Shown here: positions 1 to 7,284 of the stretch, in pieces
Layout of the letters: each line of letters begins with the position of its first letter
Position numbering within the stretch: the stretch's first letter is position 1
Assembly: GCA_903933115.1 (NCBI GenBank)
Contig: CAIZIT010000070.1
Span: 62,001-126,000 of the forward strand
Reading direction: 5' to 3'
From: an uncultured Burkholderiales bacterium
GTDB taxonomy: Bacteria > Pseudomonadota > Gammaproteobacteria > Burkholderiales > Burkholderiaceae_C
DNA length: 64,000 nt
Position numbers and translations under genes: made by a program
The notes under the pieces: model-generated
The model's database searches: none
Seen by the model: the letters and a program-made list of their open reading frames with translations, nothing else
What the model was told of the DNA's origin: nothing

Positions 1-2
1 TC

Positions 3-2060
3 ACGCAACTCACACCTGTCAGAAATGCGCAAAGCCAGTTCAAGCCTAGCCCGGCCACTTTGACCAGTTCCACCACTTCTACCACTTTGCCCATCAATAC
101 ACCGCTCAACAGCACCCACCGTGAAGAGGTGGGTGCTAAGAGGCCTCTCGATCTTGCGCCGCCACCGATAGCTGCTACAGCGATGGGTTCTGCAGCGATG
201 GGGGTGTCTACTGTGGCCTCTCGAGCAGCTGCACCAGTGGTGATTTTGCCTTCTGAGGCCCAGCGCACTGCAGCTGCCCCTTCGGTGCCGATGACTTCCA
301 CTGCGGACACTGCACCAAGCGCAGTTCCAAGCGCAGTTCCAAGCTCAGTTCCAAGCTCAGTTCCAAGCTCAGTTCCAGGGGCCGCTGCAAACTTGGTCTC
401 TGTTCACAACAGACCTTCTTCTCAAGTCGAGGCCACTCCACCTCAAGGGGCCAAAGCTTCTGAGCCCGATGACCCGCGCTACATTTCGAGCGAATGGGTC
501 AAAGCCAGACTCATGAGTCGCCAAGAGTTGGTTTTGGTGGATGCGAGAGAGGAGGATCCCTTTGCCAAGGCGCACCCGCTGTTTGCCTCTAATTTTCCTT
601 TGTCCAGTATTGAAGTGGATGCGTATCGACGCATTCCTCGGCTGAGCACGCCCATTGTGGTTTACGACAATCAAGAGGGCTTGGCAGAGCAGGTGGTGGA
701 GATTTTGAAGTCAATGGGCTATGAGTTTGTTCGGCAATTGAGGGGCGGACTCCAAGGCTGGATTCAATCGGGGGGAGAAATTTTTCAAGATGTGAACGTG
801 CCGAGCAAATCCTTTGGCGAGTTGGTTCAGGTGAAAAAGCAAACTCCCAAAGTCAGCGCCCAACTCTTAAAGGCTTGGATTGAGCAAAATGCCGATGTGG
901 TCATTCTTGATGCAAGACGATTTGATGAGTACCAGACCATGGCCATTCCTCGTGGAGTGAGTGTTCCGGGGGGGGAGTTGGTGCTGCGTGCGCGCACATT
1001 GGCACCCAAAGTCACAACCCGCATTGTGGTCAATTGTGCAGGACGCACCAGGAGCATCATTGGTGCGCAATCCTTGGTCAATGCAGGCATTCCCAATCCG
1101 GTCTGCGCCCTAGAAAACGGAACCATCGGCTGGGTGTTGGCAGGCCAAGCCTTGGTCACTGGCAGCGCGGAGCAGTTCCAGGCTGTGAGTGCAGAGGATT
1201 TGGCCAAGTCCAAACTCAACGCATTGTCCGTGGCCATTCGCTCAGGGGTCAAAAGGATTGATCGAGAAGAGCTGGTGCTGATGCAGCAAGAGTCTTTGAG
1301 AACCACTTATTTGTTCGATGTCAGAACGCCAGAAGAGTTCGCACAAGGTCATTTGCCCAAAGCCATCCACGCACCTGGTGGGCAGCTGGTTCAAGAGACG
1401 GATCATTTTGCACCTGTTCGTGGTGCGCGTGTCGTGCTCTATGACACGGATGGCGTCAGGGCCCACATGACGGCTTCGTGGTTGGCTCAAATGGGTTGGG
1501 AAGCCTTTGTCTTGAAGGAGGTGAAGGTGACGGATTTGCTCAGCAAAAGTGTGGAGTTGATGCTCCCCCCCGTTGCTCAAACGGCACCCACGGTCAAGGC
1601 CTCGGTGTTGAAGGAGTGGCTGAGCAATCGGTCCAATTTGACTTTGGTGATCGATGTGGGCACCAGTCAACAGTACGTCAAGGCCCATATTCCAGGTGCT
1701 TGGTGGATTTTGCGTTCACAAATGGCTCAAGATTTCCAACGTGTTCATCGAGCAAATCGATACGTCATCACTTCCTCCAATGGACATGCGGCACAATATG
1801 CCGCCCGTGCCTTGAGGGCTTGCGTCAAAAGCACTGTAGAGGTTTTGGTCTTGGAGGGGGGCACAAAGGCTTGGACAGATGCCGGCTACTCCTGTCAGCA
1901 AGGGGAGTCTTATTTGGCAAGCCCAAGAATTGACCGCTATCAAAGGCCCTATGAGGGCACCCACAACAGTGCAGCTGCCATGCAAGCCTATTTAGACTGG
2001 GAGTTTGGATTGGTCGAGCAGCTGAAAAGAGATGGGACCCATCATTTCAAGGTGATTTAA
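3..2060 (+). CDS. Four-module rhodanese-like protein, 5' end outside window
   Basis: Four rhodanese-like modules follow about 135 residues rich in Pro, Ser, Thr and Ala. Counting from a TTG at 60, they lie near residues 141-235, 264-367, 400-489 and 513-607. Only module 2 keeps a catalytic cysteine loop (NCAGRTRS, Cys326). The matching loops of modules 1, 3 and 4 read YDNQEG, YDTDGV and TSSNGH, so these are probably binding or structural modules. The frame is open to the window edge and there is no convincing ribosome site at 60, so the true start is probably further upstream. A sulfurtransferase or persulfide-handling role is known for the family; the substrate is unknown. Its stop codon overlaps that of the convergent Rrf2 gene. 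Confidence 0.85.
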   Translation, partial: TQLTPVRNAQSQFKPSPATLTSSTTSTTLPINTPLNSTHREEVGAKRPLDLAPPPIAATAMGSAAMGVSTVASRAAAPVVILPSEAQRTAAAPSVPMTSTADTAPSAVPSAVPSSVPSSVPSSVPGAAANLVSVHNRPSSQVEATPPQGAKASEPDDPRYISSEWVKARLMSRQELVLVDAREEDPFAKAHPLFASNFPLSSIEVDAYRRIPRLSTPIVVYDNQEGLAEQVVEILKSMGYEFVRQLRGGLQGWIQSGGEIFQDVNVPSKSFGELVQVKKQTPKVSAQLLKAWIEQNADVVILDARRFDEYQTMAIPRGVSVPGGELVLRARTLAPKVTTRIVVNCAGRTRSIIGAQSLVNAGIPNPVCALENGTIGWVLAGQALVTGSAEQFQAVSAEDLAKSKLNALSVAIRSGVKRIDREELVLMQQESLRTTYLFDVRTPEEFAQGHLPKAIHAPGGQLVQETDHFAPVRGARVVLYDTDGVRAHMTASWLAQMGWEAFVLKEVKVTDLLSKSVELMLPPVAQTAPTVKASVLKEWLSNRSNLTLVIDVGTSQQYVKAHIPGAWWILRSQMAQDFQRVHRANRYVITSSNGHAAQYAARALRACVKSTVEVLVLEGGTKAWTDAGYSCQQGESYLASPRIDRYQRPYEGTHNSAAAMQAYLDWEFGLVEQLKRDGTHHFKVI
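318..377 (+). repeat. Five 12-bp tandem repeats inside the rhodanese gene
   Basis: Five in-frame copies of AGCKCAGTTCCA encode a Ser-(Ala/Ser)-Val-Pro tetrapeptide repeated five times in the low-complexity N-terminal region. Copies 1-2 share one variant and copies 3-5 the other, which suggests stepwise slippage. Copy number can change without breaking the frame. Confidence 0.9.
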
Positions 2061-2584
2061 AAAGCCGATGAGGCCCAATTGAAGACAGAGTTGGGTCCAT
2101 TGGGGCGTTTGGCAGCGATCAAGGGTTTCAATTTGAAGCGGTTGAAGTTGTCATCTTGTCGAATGAAGGGCGAGGGTTGACCCGACATACAAAGATTCAC
2201 CGCCTCTTGAACGGTCATGTCTTCCAGCAGCGACTCACTCACGCGTTGGAATTCAGCAAACAACGCATCTTGGCAAATCGCCTGTCCATCTCCAACGGGC
2301 ATTGTGGACTTGCTGGGCATGGCGCTGCTGCTGGGCTCAAAGGGTTGGGCAATGTCCCAAAGGGTCATGTCTTCCAGGCGCTTTAACAAAAAGTATCCCC
2401 CACCGGGTCCTTTGAAGGATTGAATCAATTGAGCGGCTTTGAGGCCGGCAAAAATTTGTTCCAAGCAAGAGATGGACAAATTCAAGCTTTCGCTGATTTT
2501 TTGCAAACTCACCGGCCCCGTGGATTGTAAAAAGCCTAGCCAAACCACGGCATTGATCGCATTGATGGATTTTTTAGACAACAT
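2057..2584 (-). CDS. Rrf2-family transcriptional regulator
   Basis: A 175-residue protein with the N-terminal winged helix of the Rrf2 family (residues about 5-82, including the KGPGGGYFLL wing). Family members such as IscR and NsrR sense Fe-S status or nitric oxide through three clustered cysteines. Here the cysteines are Cys40, Cys104 and Cys132, without the usual C-x5-C-x5-C spacing, so a classical Fe-S cluster site is doubtful. The ATG at 2584 is preceded by GAAGAG. The gene is divergent from a MerR-type regulator across an AT-rich spacer and convergent with the rhodanese gene. Pairing with a sulfurtransferase makes a sulfur or redox signal attractive, but that is inference. Confidence 0.85.
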   Translation of the reverse strand: MLSKKSINAINAVVWLGFLQSTGPVSLQKISESLNLSISCLEQIFAGLKAAQLIQSFKGPGGGYFLLKRLEDMTLWDIAQPFEPSSSAMPSKSTMPVGDGQAICQDALFAEFQRVSESLLEDMTVQEAVNLCMSGQPSPFIRQDDNFNRFKLKPLIAAKRPNGPNSVFNWASSAF

Positions 2585-2748
2585 ATGGAGCTCTTCATTT
2601 GAGTGGGTTTATATGTACATTATTATATAAAAAATCAACTAATGTGTATGTTATTTGAGTTTTATTTGTATTTTTAACCCTTATAATTCAAAAATACTTA
2701 AACAAAACATAGACAAAATGTATTTAAATTTCTTTGACGGGTTGCGCC
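2585..2748. promoter_or_regulatory. AT-rich divergent promoter region between Rrf2 and MerR genes
   Basis: This spacer is much more AT-rich than its surroundings. On the plus strand TATAAT at 2682-2687 is a likely -10 for the MerR gene, without a good -35. On the minus strand a TTGATT ... TATAAA pair about 18 bp apart could serve the Rrf2 gene. Both regulators may control this spacer; no clear operator palindrome was found. Confidence 0.4.
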
Positions 2749-3771
2749 ATGGGCAATGAACTGTACACACCTCTACAAAAGCCTCAGTACAGAATTGGGG
2801 CGGTCAGTCAACTGACCGGCATTGCAGTTGCGACCCTCAGGGTTTGGCAGAGTCGTTATGCGGTGGTCAGTCCATTTAAGAACGAAGGCGGCCAGCGTCT
2901 TTACAGCGATCTTGAGGTTTCAAAGCTGAAGATGCTCAAATCCTTGTGTCACTTGGGGCATTCCATCAGCAGTTTGTCCAAAATGAGTTTGGATCAACTC
3001 CAAGAGCTTTTGAATGGTGAGAAATTCAAGGTTCAAAACCCTGCTCGCCTCAACACGTCCTCCACGCCCCAAATGCTTTGCGTGATCGGTCAAGGGCTGT
3101 CGGCTCGGCTTGAGGCGATCAAATTCAATGTCAATATGAAACTGCAAGCCATGGAGTGGGGGCCCACTTTTACGGATCTTGAAGCAGCGTTGAACACCCC
3201 ATCAGGGCAATGGGACTGGAGCCAGGCGCTGGTCTTGTTGATCAAACTCGATACGCTTCAGATGCTGGGCGTTGAACGTATTCAGGCTCTACAAAAGAGA
3301 CTTCCAAATGCACACATTGGCGTCCTTTACAACTATGCGCAATCCCAGTGTCTCTTGGCACTTTCGCGCTCCGGTGTGCAGCTCAAGCGAGACCCATTGA
3401 GCCATGAGGAGTTGAGTTCGTGGATCCAAGAGCTCTCGAGCTCACCTGTTCCAATGCCCTTAGCCCCAGAGGCTCAAGTGGCCGTCCAAGATCAACGCTT
3501 CGATCAAGACGCATTGGCCTACATGATGACACTCAGCACCGCCATCAAATGTGAGTGTCCCAAGCATTTGGCTGAATTGCTCTCTCAAATCAATGCCTTC
3601 GCTCAATATTGTCAAGAGTGTTTGAGTCAAAGTCCACAAGACCAAATGCTTCACGCCAACTTGTTACTAGTCGCCCAAAGCACACGCACGATGTATGAAA
3701 ATGCCTTGGAGACCATTTTGGAACACGAAAAAATCACCTTGCCTTCCCCTCGTGTCTCTGCCTCTCGCTAA
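2749..3771 (+). CDS. MerR-family transcriptional regulator with long C-terminal domain
   Basis: A 340-residue protein. Residues about 14-85 form a MerR-type HTH and wing (YRIGAVSQLTGIAVATLRVW followed by NEGGQRLYSD). The remaining 250 residues match the size of the B12-binding domains found in some long MerR/CarH/LitR regulators, but I see no D/E-x-H-x-x-G cobalamin-ligand motif, so the ligand is unknown. A TTG at 2734 would add five residues; the ATG at 2749 is preferred although neither has a strong ribosome site. It is divergent from the Rrf2 gene and downstream of an AT-rich promoter region. Confidence 0.8.
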   Translation: MGNELYTPLQKPQYRIGAVSQLTGIAVATLRVWQSRYAVVSPFKNEGGQRLYSDLEVSKLKMLKSLCHLGHSISSLSKMSLDQLQELLNGEKFKVQNPARLNTSSTPQMLCVIGQGLSARLEAIKFNVNMKLQAMEWGPTFTDLEAALNTPSGQWDWSQALVLLIKLDTLQMLGVERIQALQKRLPNAHIGVLYNYAQSQCLLALSRSGVQLKRDPLSHEELSSWIQELSSSPVPMPLAPEAQVAVQDQRFDQDALAYMMTLSTAIKCECPKHLAELLSQINAFAQYCQECLSQSPQDQMLHANLLLVAQSTRTMYENALETILEHEKITLPSPRVSASR

Positions 3772-3776
3772 AGACG

Positions 3777-3884
3777 CATCAAAGGCCCATCAAAGGCCCA
3801 CCCCCATCGAGATACCTATAATTCAAGCTGCATGTTGCAAAGAGACCTGAGCGCCAAATTGGCGCTGGGAGTCGATGCGACTCC
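3777..3884 (+). promoter_or_regulatory. Structured leader upstream of HAD gene
   Basis: The spacer between the MerR and HAD genes contains an 11-bp direct duplication (3777-3798, unit CATCAAAGGCC) and a TATAAT at 3817-3822. Two adjacent perfect hairpins follow: AGCGCCAA-A-TTGGCGCT (3850-3866) and GGAGTCG-ATG-CGACTCC (3868-3884). If transcription starts just after the TATAAT box, both hairpins lie in a leader of about 100 nt. No known riboswitch was recognised. Confidence 0.4.
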
Positions 3885-3928
3885 AGCTGCATTGAATCGG
3901 CGCCCCTTCTTTTTCTATTTCAAATGTC

Positions 3929-4627
3929 ATGTTGAAACAACCCCGAATTTTGGTTTTTGACACTTTTGGTACCGTAGTGGATTGGTACGGCAGCATTGTT
4001 CGAGAGCTGGAGGATCAGTACCCTGGTGTCGATGCCCACGCCTTTGCCAAAGCTTGGCGTGAGCAATACCACCCCATGATGCAAAAAGTCATGCGCCAAG
4101 AGTTGCCCTGGACCAAGATTGACGATCTGCACCGAATGATCTTGGACGATCTTTGCCCCCAATTCGGGCTTGCTCATTTGGATGAGCATGAGCGATCGGA
4201 TTTGAACCGGGTCTGGCACAGGCTCCACCCCTGGTCAGACGCAGTCTCGGGTCTTCAACGCTTGAAGTCCAAGTTCTTGATTGCACCTTTGTCCAATGGC
4301 AACATGAGCTTGCTCACGCACATGGCCAAAAAAGCCCATTTGCCTTGGGACTGTGTCTTGAGTGTTGAAATCTTCAAAGCCTACAAGCCCGACCCAAGGA
4401 CCTACAAGGGGGTTTTAGAGCTCTTTGACGCTGAGCCTCATGAGGTCATGATGGTGGCCTGCCATGCCAGTGACCTCGAAGCAGCAAGAGGATGTGGGTT
4501 GCAAACGGCCTTCATTTTTAGACCTCTGGAGTGGGGTGAGGAGGCCCAACACATGGCCAAGATGCACGAAGAGTTTGACCTCACTTGCACAAACCTTGAG
4601 GATTTGGCCGCTCAATTGGGGTGTTGA
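3929..4627 (+). CDS. HAD superfamily hydrolase, haloacid dehalogenase type II-like
   Basis: A 232-residue cytosolic HAD hydrolase. Motif I is VFDTFGTVVDW with nucleophile Asp11. Motif II is LSNGN near residue 120, the lysine motif is KAYKPDP, and the C-terminal acidic motif is CHASDLEAARGCGL. This matches the size and layout of the type II haloacid dehalogenase family, which displaces halide from 2-haloacids; members also act on other small acids, so the substrate is unproven. The usual SSNxxD motif is replaced by ACHASD, a variant seen in the broader subfamily. A second, more canonical member lies at 61105-61827. A terminator-like hairpin follows the gene. Confidence 0.85.
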   Translation: MLKQPRILVFDTFGTVVDWYGSIVRELEDQYPGVDAHAFAKAWREQYHPMMQKVMRQELPWTKIDDLHRMILDDLCPQFGLAHLDEHERSDLNRVWHRLHPWSDAVSGLQRLKSKFLIAPLSNGNMSLLTHMAKKAHLPWDCVLSVEIFKAYKPDPRTYKGVLELFDAEPHEVMMVACHASDLEAARGCGLQTAFIFRPLEWGEEAQHMAKMHEEFDLTCTNLEDLAAQLGC

Positions 4628-4649
4628 GCATCTGAGTGTCGAAGGGGCG

Positions 4650-4684
4650 TTCGTGCACTCTTGCACGAAATTCGTCTTTTTTTT
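4650..4684 (+). terminator. Candidate intrinsic terminator after HAD gene
   Basis: A perfect 8-bp stem TTCGTGCA-CTCT-TGCACGAA (4650-4669) is followed seven bases later by eight T residues (4677-4684). The gap between stem and T run is longer than ideal. It lies 22 bp after the HAD stop, between convergent genes. Confidence 0.55.
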
Positions 4685-4706
4685 GAGGGGATGGCTGAAA
4701 TGGGGC

Positions 4707-5324
4707 TCAGCGCTCAAGCCATCTCACAATGGGCTCCCACTGCTCCAAATCTCGGGCCACTCTTTTGGGTGACATATCAAAGAGGCTAAAGCCATGCGCA
4801 GCCATTTGGATGTAGTACTGCGTGTCACGGATGAAGCCCACCACGGGAATTTCAAGTGCATCCATGAATTCCTTGAGTTTTCCTGCCGCAATGGTTCTTT
4901 CATCCACCCGCATGCCCACGATGCCGATGGAGAGTTTTTTGATTTTTTTGTAAGAATTCAATTCGTTCAAAAACTCACGAGAGGCGAAAATGTCAAAGAT
5001 ACTGGGCTGAATGGGGATGAGAATCTTGTCAGAGATGTTCAACACCTCCTTGAGTCTCCAGCCATGCAGGCCGGCAGGCGTATCGATCACCGCGTGCTCA
5101 ACATCTTGGGGGGGAGGGATGATGTTGTCGAAATTGGTTCTCCAGCTCTCAATTCTTGAAATGTTGGTCGGACGCAGCCCCAGCCACAATTGCGAAGATT
5201 GTTGGCGATCGATGTCGCCCAATGCCACTCGATGACCTTGCGTTGCAAAGTAACCCGCAATGTTGGTCGCGATGGTGGACTTGCCCACTCCACCTTTGAT
5301 GTTTGCAACGGCCACGACACTCAT
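4707..5324 (-). CDS. Orphan ParA-family ATPase
   Basis: A 205-residue ParA/MinD-type ATPase. The deviant Walker A is KGGVGKST (signature lysines Lys10 and Lys15), the switch region is DIDRQQSS and Walker B is VIDTPAG near residue 80. The start is supported by AGGAAG seven bases upstream of the ATG at 5324. It lacks the N-terminal extension of plasmid ParA proteins and no ParB or parS-like array adjoins it, so it is not an obvious chromosome or plasmid partition locus. Positioning of a protein cargo in the cell is a family-level possibility. It is convergent with the HAD gene. Confidence 0.85.
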   Translation of the reverse strand: MSVVAVANIKGGVGKSTIATNIAGYFATQGHRVALGDIDRQQSSQLWLGLRPTNISRIESWRTNFDNIIPPPQDVEHAVIDTPAGLHGWRLKEVLNISDKILIPIQPSIFDIFASREFLNELNSYKKIKKLSIGIVGMRVDERTIAAGKLKEFMDALEIPVVGFIRDTQYYIQMAAHGFSLFDMSPKRVARDLEQWEPIVRWLER

Positions 5325-5632
5325 GAAAATGCTTCCTATCTCTAAACTTGAAAGAGCGCTTGATCTTATCTCAAGCTTGGTAAATCTGTGATGAATACCC
5401 CGTCTATCGTTTGCAAAATAAAGACAAACTCACAAGGTTCAAGGGTTTGTCTCCCCCTTTGATCAAGTCCGCTCCAGCAAAATGAAACCCTTTGTTGCAC
5501 GCCACAGAGACTTTTCTAGTCTTGATAAAGATCAGGAACTGGGGGACTTTACCTCTTGTTGACCGAAAAGTTAACACATTGGACATCTAAAAGTCTGATA
5601 ATGGCATTCTCACGTTCGAATAGGAGCACCTC
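5325..5632. other. Intergenic region between parA-like and glycine-zipper genes
   Basis: This 308-bp divergent spacer must hold the promoters of both flanking genes. I found no convincing coding sequence, repeat or operator in it. A strong ribosome site (AGGAG) sits at its right end for the glycine-zipper gene. Confidence 0.5.
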
Positions 5633-6358
5633 ATGAAAACAACACTCACCCGCCAACCTTGGATGCTGGGCTTGCCGCTGAGCGTTTGTGGCTTGTTGGG
5701 CCTCACCGCTGCCCATGCCTATGAGCAAGCGCGCGTCATCTCCAGCACCCCCATTGTTCAACAAGTCAATGTGCCACAACAAAATTGTCAAAACGTCGCT
5801 GTCGCTGTTCAAGAGCCCAAGTCGGGTGCTGGTGCGGTCATGGGCGCCATTGCCGGGGGCGTGATTGGCAATGCTGTGGGTCAAGGTGGGGGCAACGCTG
5901 CCGCGACCGCACTGGGCATGATGGGAGGAGCGATTTTGGGCGATAAGGTTGAGGGCAATGCCCCAACGATTCAAAACACCCAGCAGTGCACCACACAATA
6001 CACCGTTCAAAGCCGCGTGACCCAGTACAACGTGGTTTATGAATATGCGGGCAAGCAGTACAACGTGATCATGCCCACCGACCCCGGTCCGACCTTGAGC
6101 ATTCAGTTGACGCCTGCCGTTGCCTCCGCACCTGCTCCCCAAGGCGTGGAGCCGGGTGTGAGCACCCAACAAGTTTACACACAACCCATTTATGCGCCGC
6201 AATCGGTTTATGCGCCGCAGCCCGTTTATGTGAACCCCTATCCTTATTCATACCCCTATGCCTATCCCAATTACGGCTACCCATTGGCCATTGGCATTGG
6301 CCTTGGCTACGTCTGGAGAGGGGGAGGCGGGGGCTACCATGGTGGGCGCTGGAGGTGA
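5633..6358 (+). CDS. Exported glycine-zipper 2TM protein
   Basis: A 241-residue protein with a signal peptide probably cleaved after AAHA (about residue 29). A glycine-zipper hairpin follows (residues about 65-108, GAVMGAIAGGVIGNAVG then LGMMGGAILGD), as in the SlyB/Rickettsia 17-kDa type outer-membrane domain. The C-terminus is rich in Tyr, Pro and Gly. There is no lipobox cysteine at the cleavage site, so it is not an obvious lipoprotein. AGGAG lies seven bases before the ATG. An envelope-structural role is inferred from the family; the C-terminal repeats resemble no enzyme. Confidence 0.8.
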   Translation: MKTTLTRQPWMLGLPLSVCGLLGLTAAHAYEQARVISSTPIVQQVNVPQQNCQNVAVAVQEPKSGAGAVMGAIAGGVIGNAVGQGGGNAAATALGMMGGAILGDKVEGNAPTIQNTQQCTTQYTVQSRVTQYNVVYEYAGKQYNVIMPTDPGPTLSIQLTPAVASAPAPQGVEPGVSTQQVYTQPIYAPQSVYAPQPVYVNPYPYSYPYAYPNYGYPLAIGIGLGYVWRGGGGGYHGGRWR

Positions 6359-6440
6359 TGGGCTACCCCAAGCGCCTTTGCCATGAAAACGCGTATGAGG
6401 CCAGCCACGGCTTTCCTGAAGGCTGGGCGGCACTAGGCCA

Positions 6441-6457
6441 AGACCCCTTCGGGGTCT
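6441..6457. terminator. Hairpin between convergent genes
   Basis: AGACCCC-TTC-GGGGTCT forms a perfect 7-bp stem between the glycine-zipper gene and the end of the liv operon. There is no T run on either side, so intrinsic termination is doubtful; it may act with Rho or protect mRNA ends. Confidence 0.35.
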
Positions 6458-6544
6458 ACCCTTCGAAATAGAGATTGCCCAAAAAACTTCCTGCTCAAAA
6501 AGTCTGAGCGATGAGTTGGACCCCTTTTTGGGGGAGGGGGCAGG

Positions 6545-7267
6545 TCAGTGCGCTGCGCCCAGATAGGCGGCTTTCACCGCGTCGTCGTTCATGAGCTTGG
6601 AGGCTTCGCCGTGAACAGAGATTCGGCCATTTTCCAGCACATAGCCATAGTCCGCCACTTTGAGCGCGGCTGCAGCAAATTGCTCCACCAACAGCATCGT
6701 CACGCCTTCCTTTTTCAGCCGAGCAATGATCTTGAAGACCTCTTCGACCAAGATCGGCGCCAAGCCCATAGAGGGCTCATCAAGAAGCACCACCTCAGGG
6801 TTCAACATGATCGCACGGGCCATGGCCAGCATTTGTTGCTCCCCACCTGACAAGGTGCCCGCCAACTGTTGGCGACGCTCCTTGAGTCGGGGAAAGAGCT
6901 CCATGGCACGTTCCAAGTCGGCCTTCACATCCCCTTTGGGCCGTGACCCCGTGAGACGAGGAAAGGCGCCCAGGATCAAATTGTCCGTCACCGTCATCGT
7001 AGCAAAAACCCTTCTGCCTTCTGGTGAGTGGGCCAGACCGAGCTTGGCGATTTGATTGGACTCGAGTTGATCGATGCGTTGACCATTCAGCGTGATCTCT
7101 CCAGCGCTTGCTTTGATCATGCCCGACACAGCACGCATGGTGGTGGTCTTGCCCGCACCGTTGGAGCCGATCAAGGTGACCACCTGCCCCTTGGGCACGT
7201 CGATGGAAATGCCCTGCAAGACGTGAACCTTGCCGTATCCGGCTTCAAGATTTTTGATCTGTAACAT
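6545..7267 (-). CDS. livF: Branched-chain amino acid-type ABC transporter ATPase, LivF-like
   Basis: A 240-residue ABC ATPase with Walker A GSNGAGKTT (residues 34-42), signature LSGGEQQMLAMARA near 139, Walker B VVLLDEPS and switch LLVEQ. Length and sequence fit LivF, one of the two ATPases of the HAAT importers, which act at the inner membrane with LivG. It is the last gene of a livK-livH-livMG-livF operon, 17 bp after livMG. In Burkholderiales such systems often import aromatic acids or amides rather than leucine, and the neighbouring catabolic genes fit that. Confidence 0.92.
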   Translation of the reverse strand: MLQIKNLEAGYGKVHVLQGISIDVPKGQVVTLIGSNGAGKTTTMRAVSGMIKASAGEITLNGQRIDQLESNQIAKLGLAHSPEGRRVFATMTVTDNLILGAFPRLTGSRPKGDVKADLERAMELFPRLKERRQQLAGTLSGGEQQMLAMARAIMLNPEVVLLDEPSMGLAPILVEEVFKIIARLKKEGVTMLLVEQFAAAALKVADYGYVLENGRISVHGEASKLMNDDAVKAAYLGAAH

Positions 7268-7284
7268 CTTTGATTTTCCTGTCT

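Noticed and set aside
208-441. Leu/Glu repeat frame opposite the rhodanese gene
   Set aside because: It is the antisense of the coding tandem repeat and not a separate gene.
4707-5324. Plasmid or integrated element signature from ParA
   Set aside because: No ParB, replication, integrase or transfer genes nearby.
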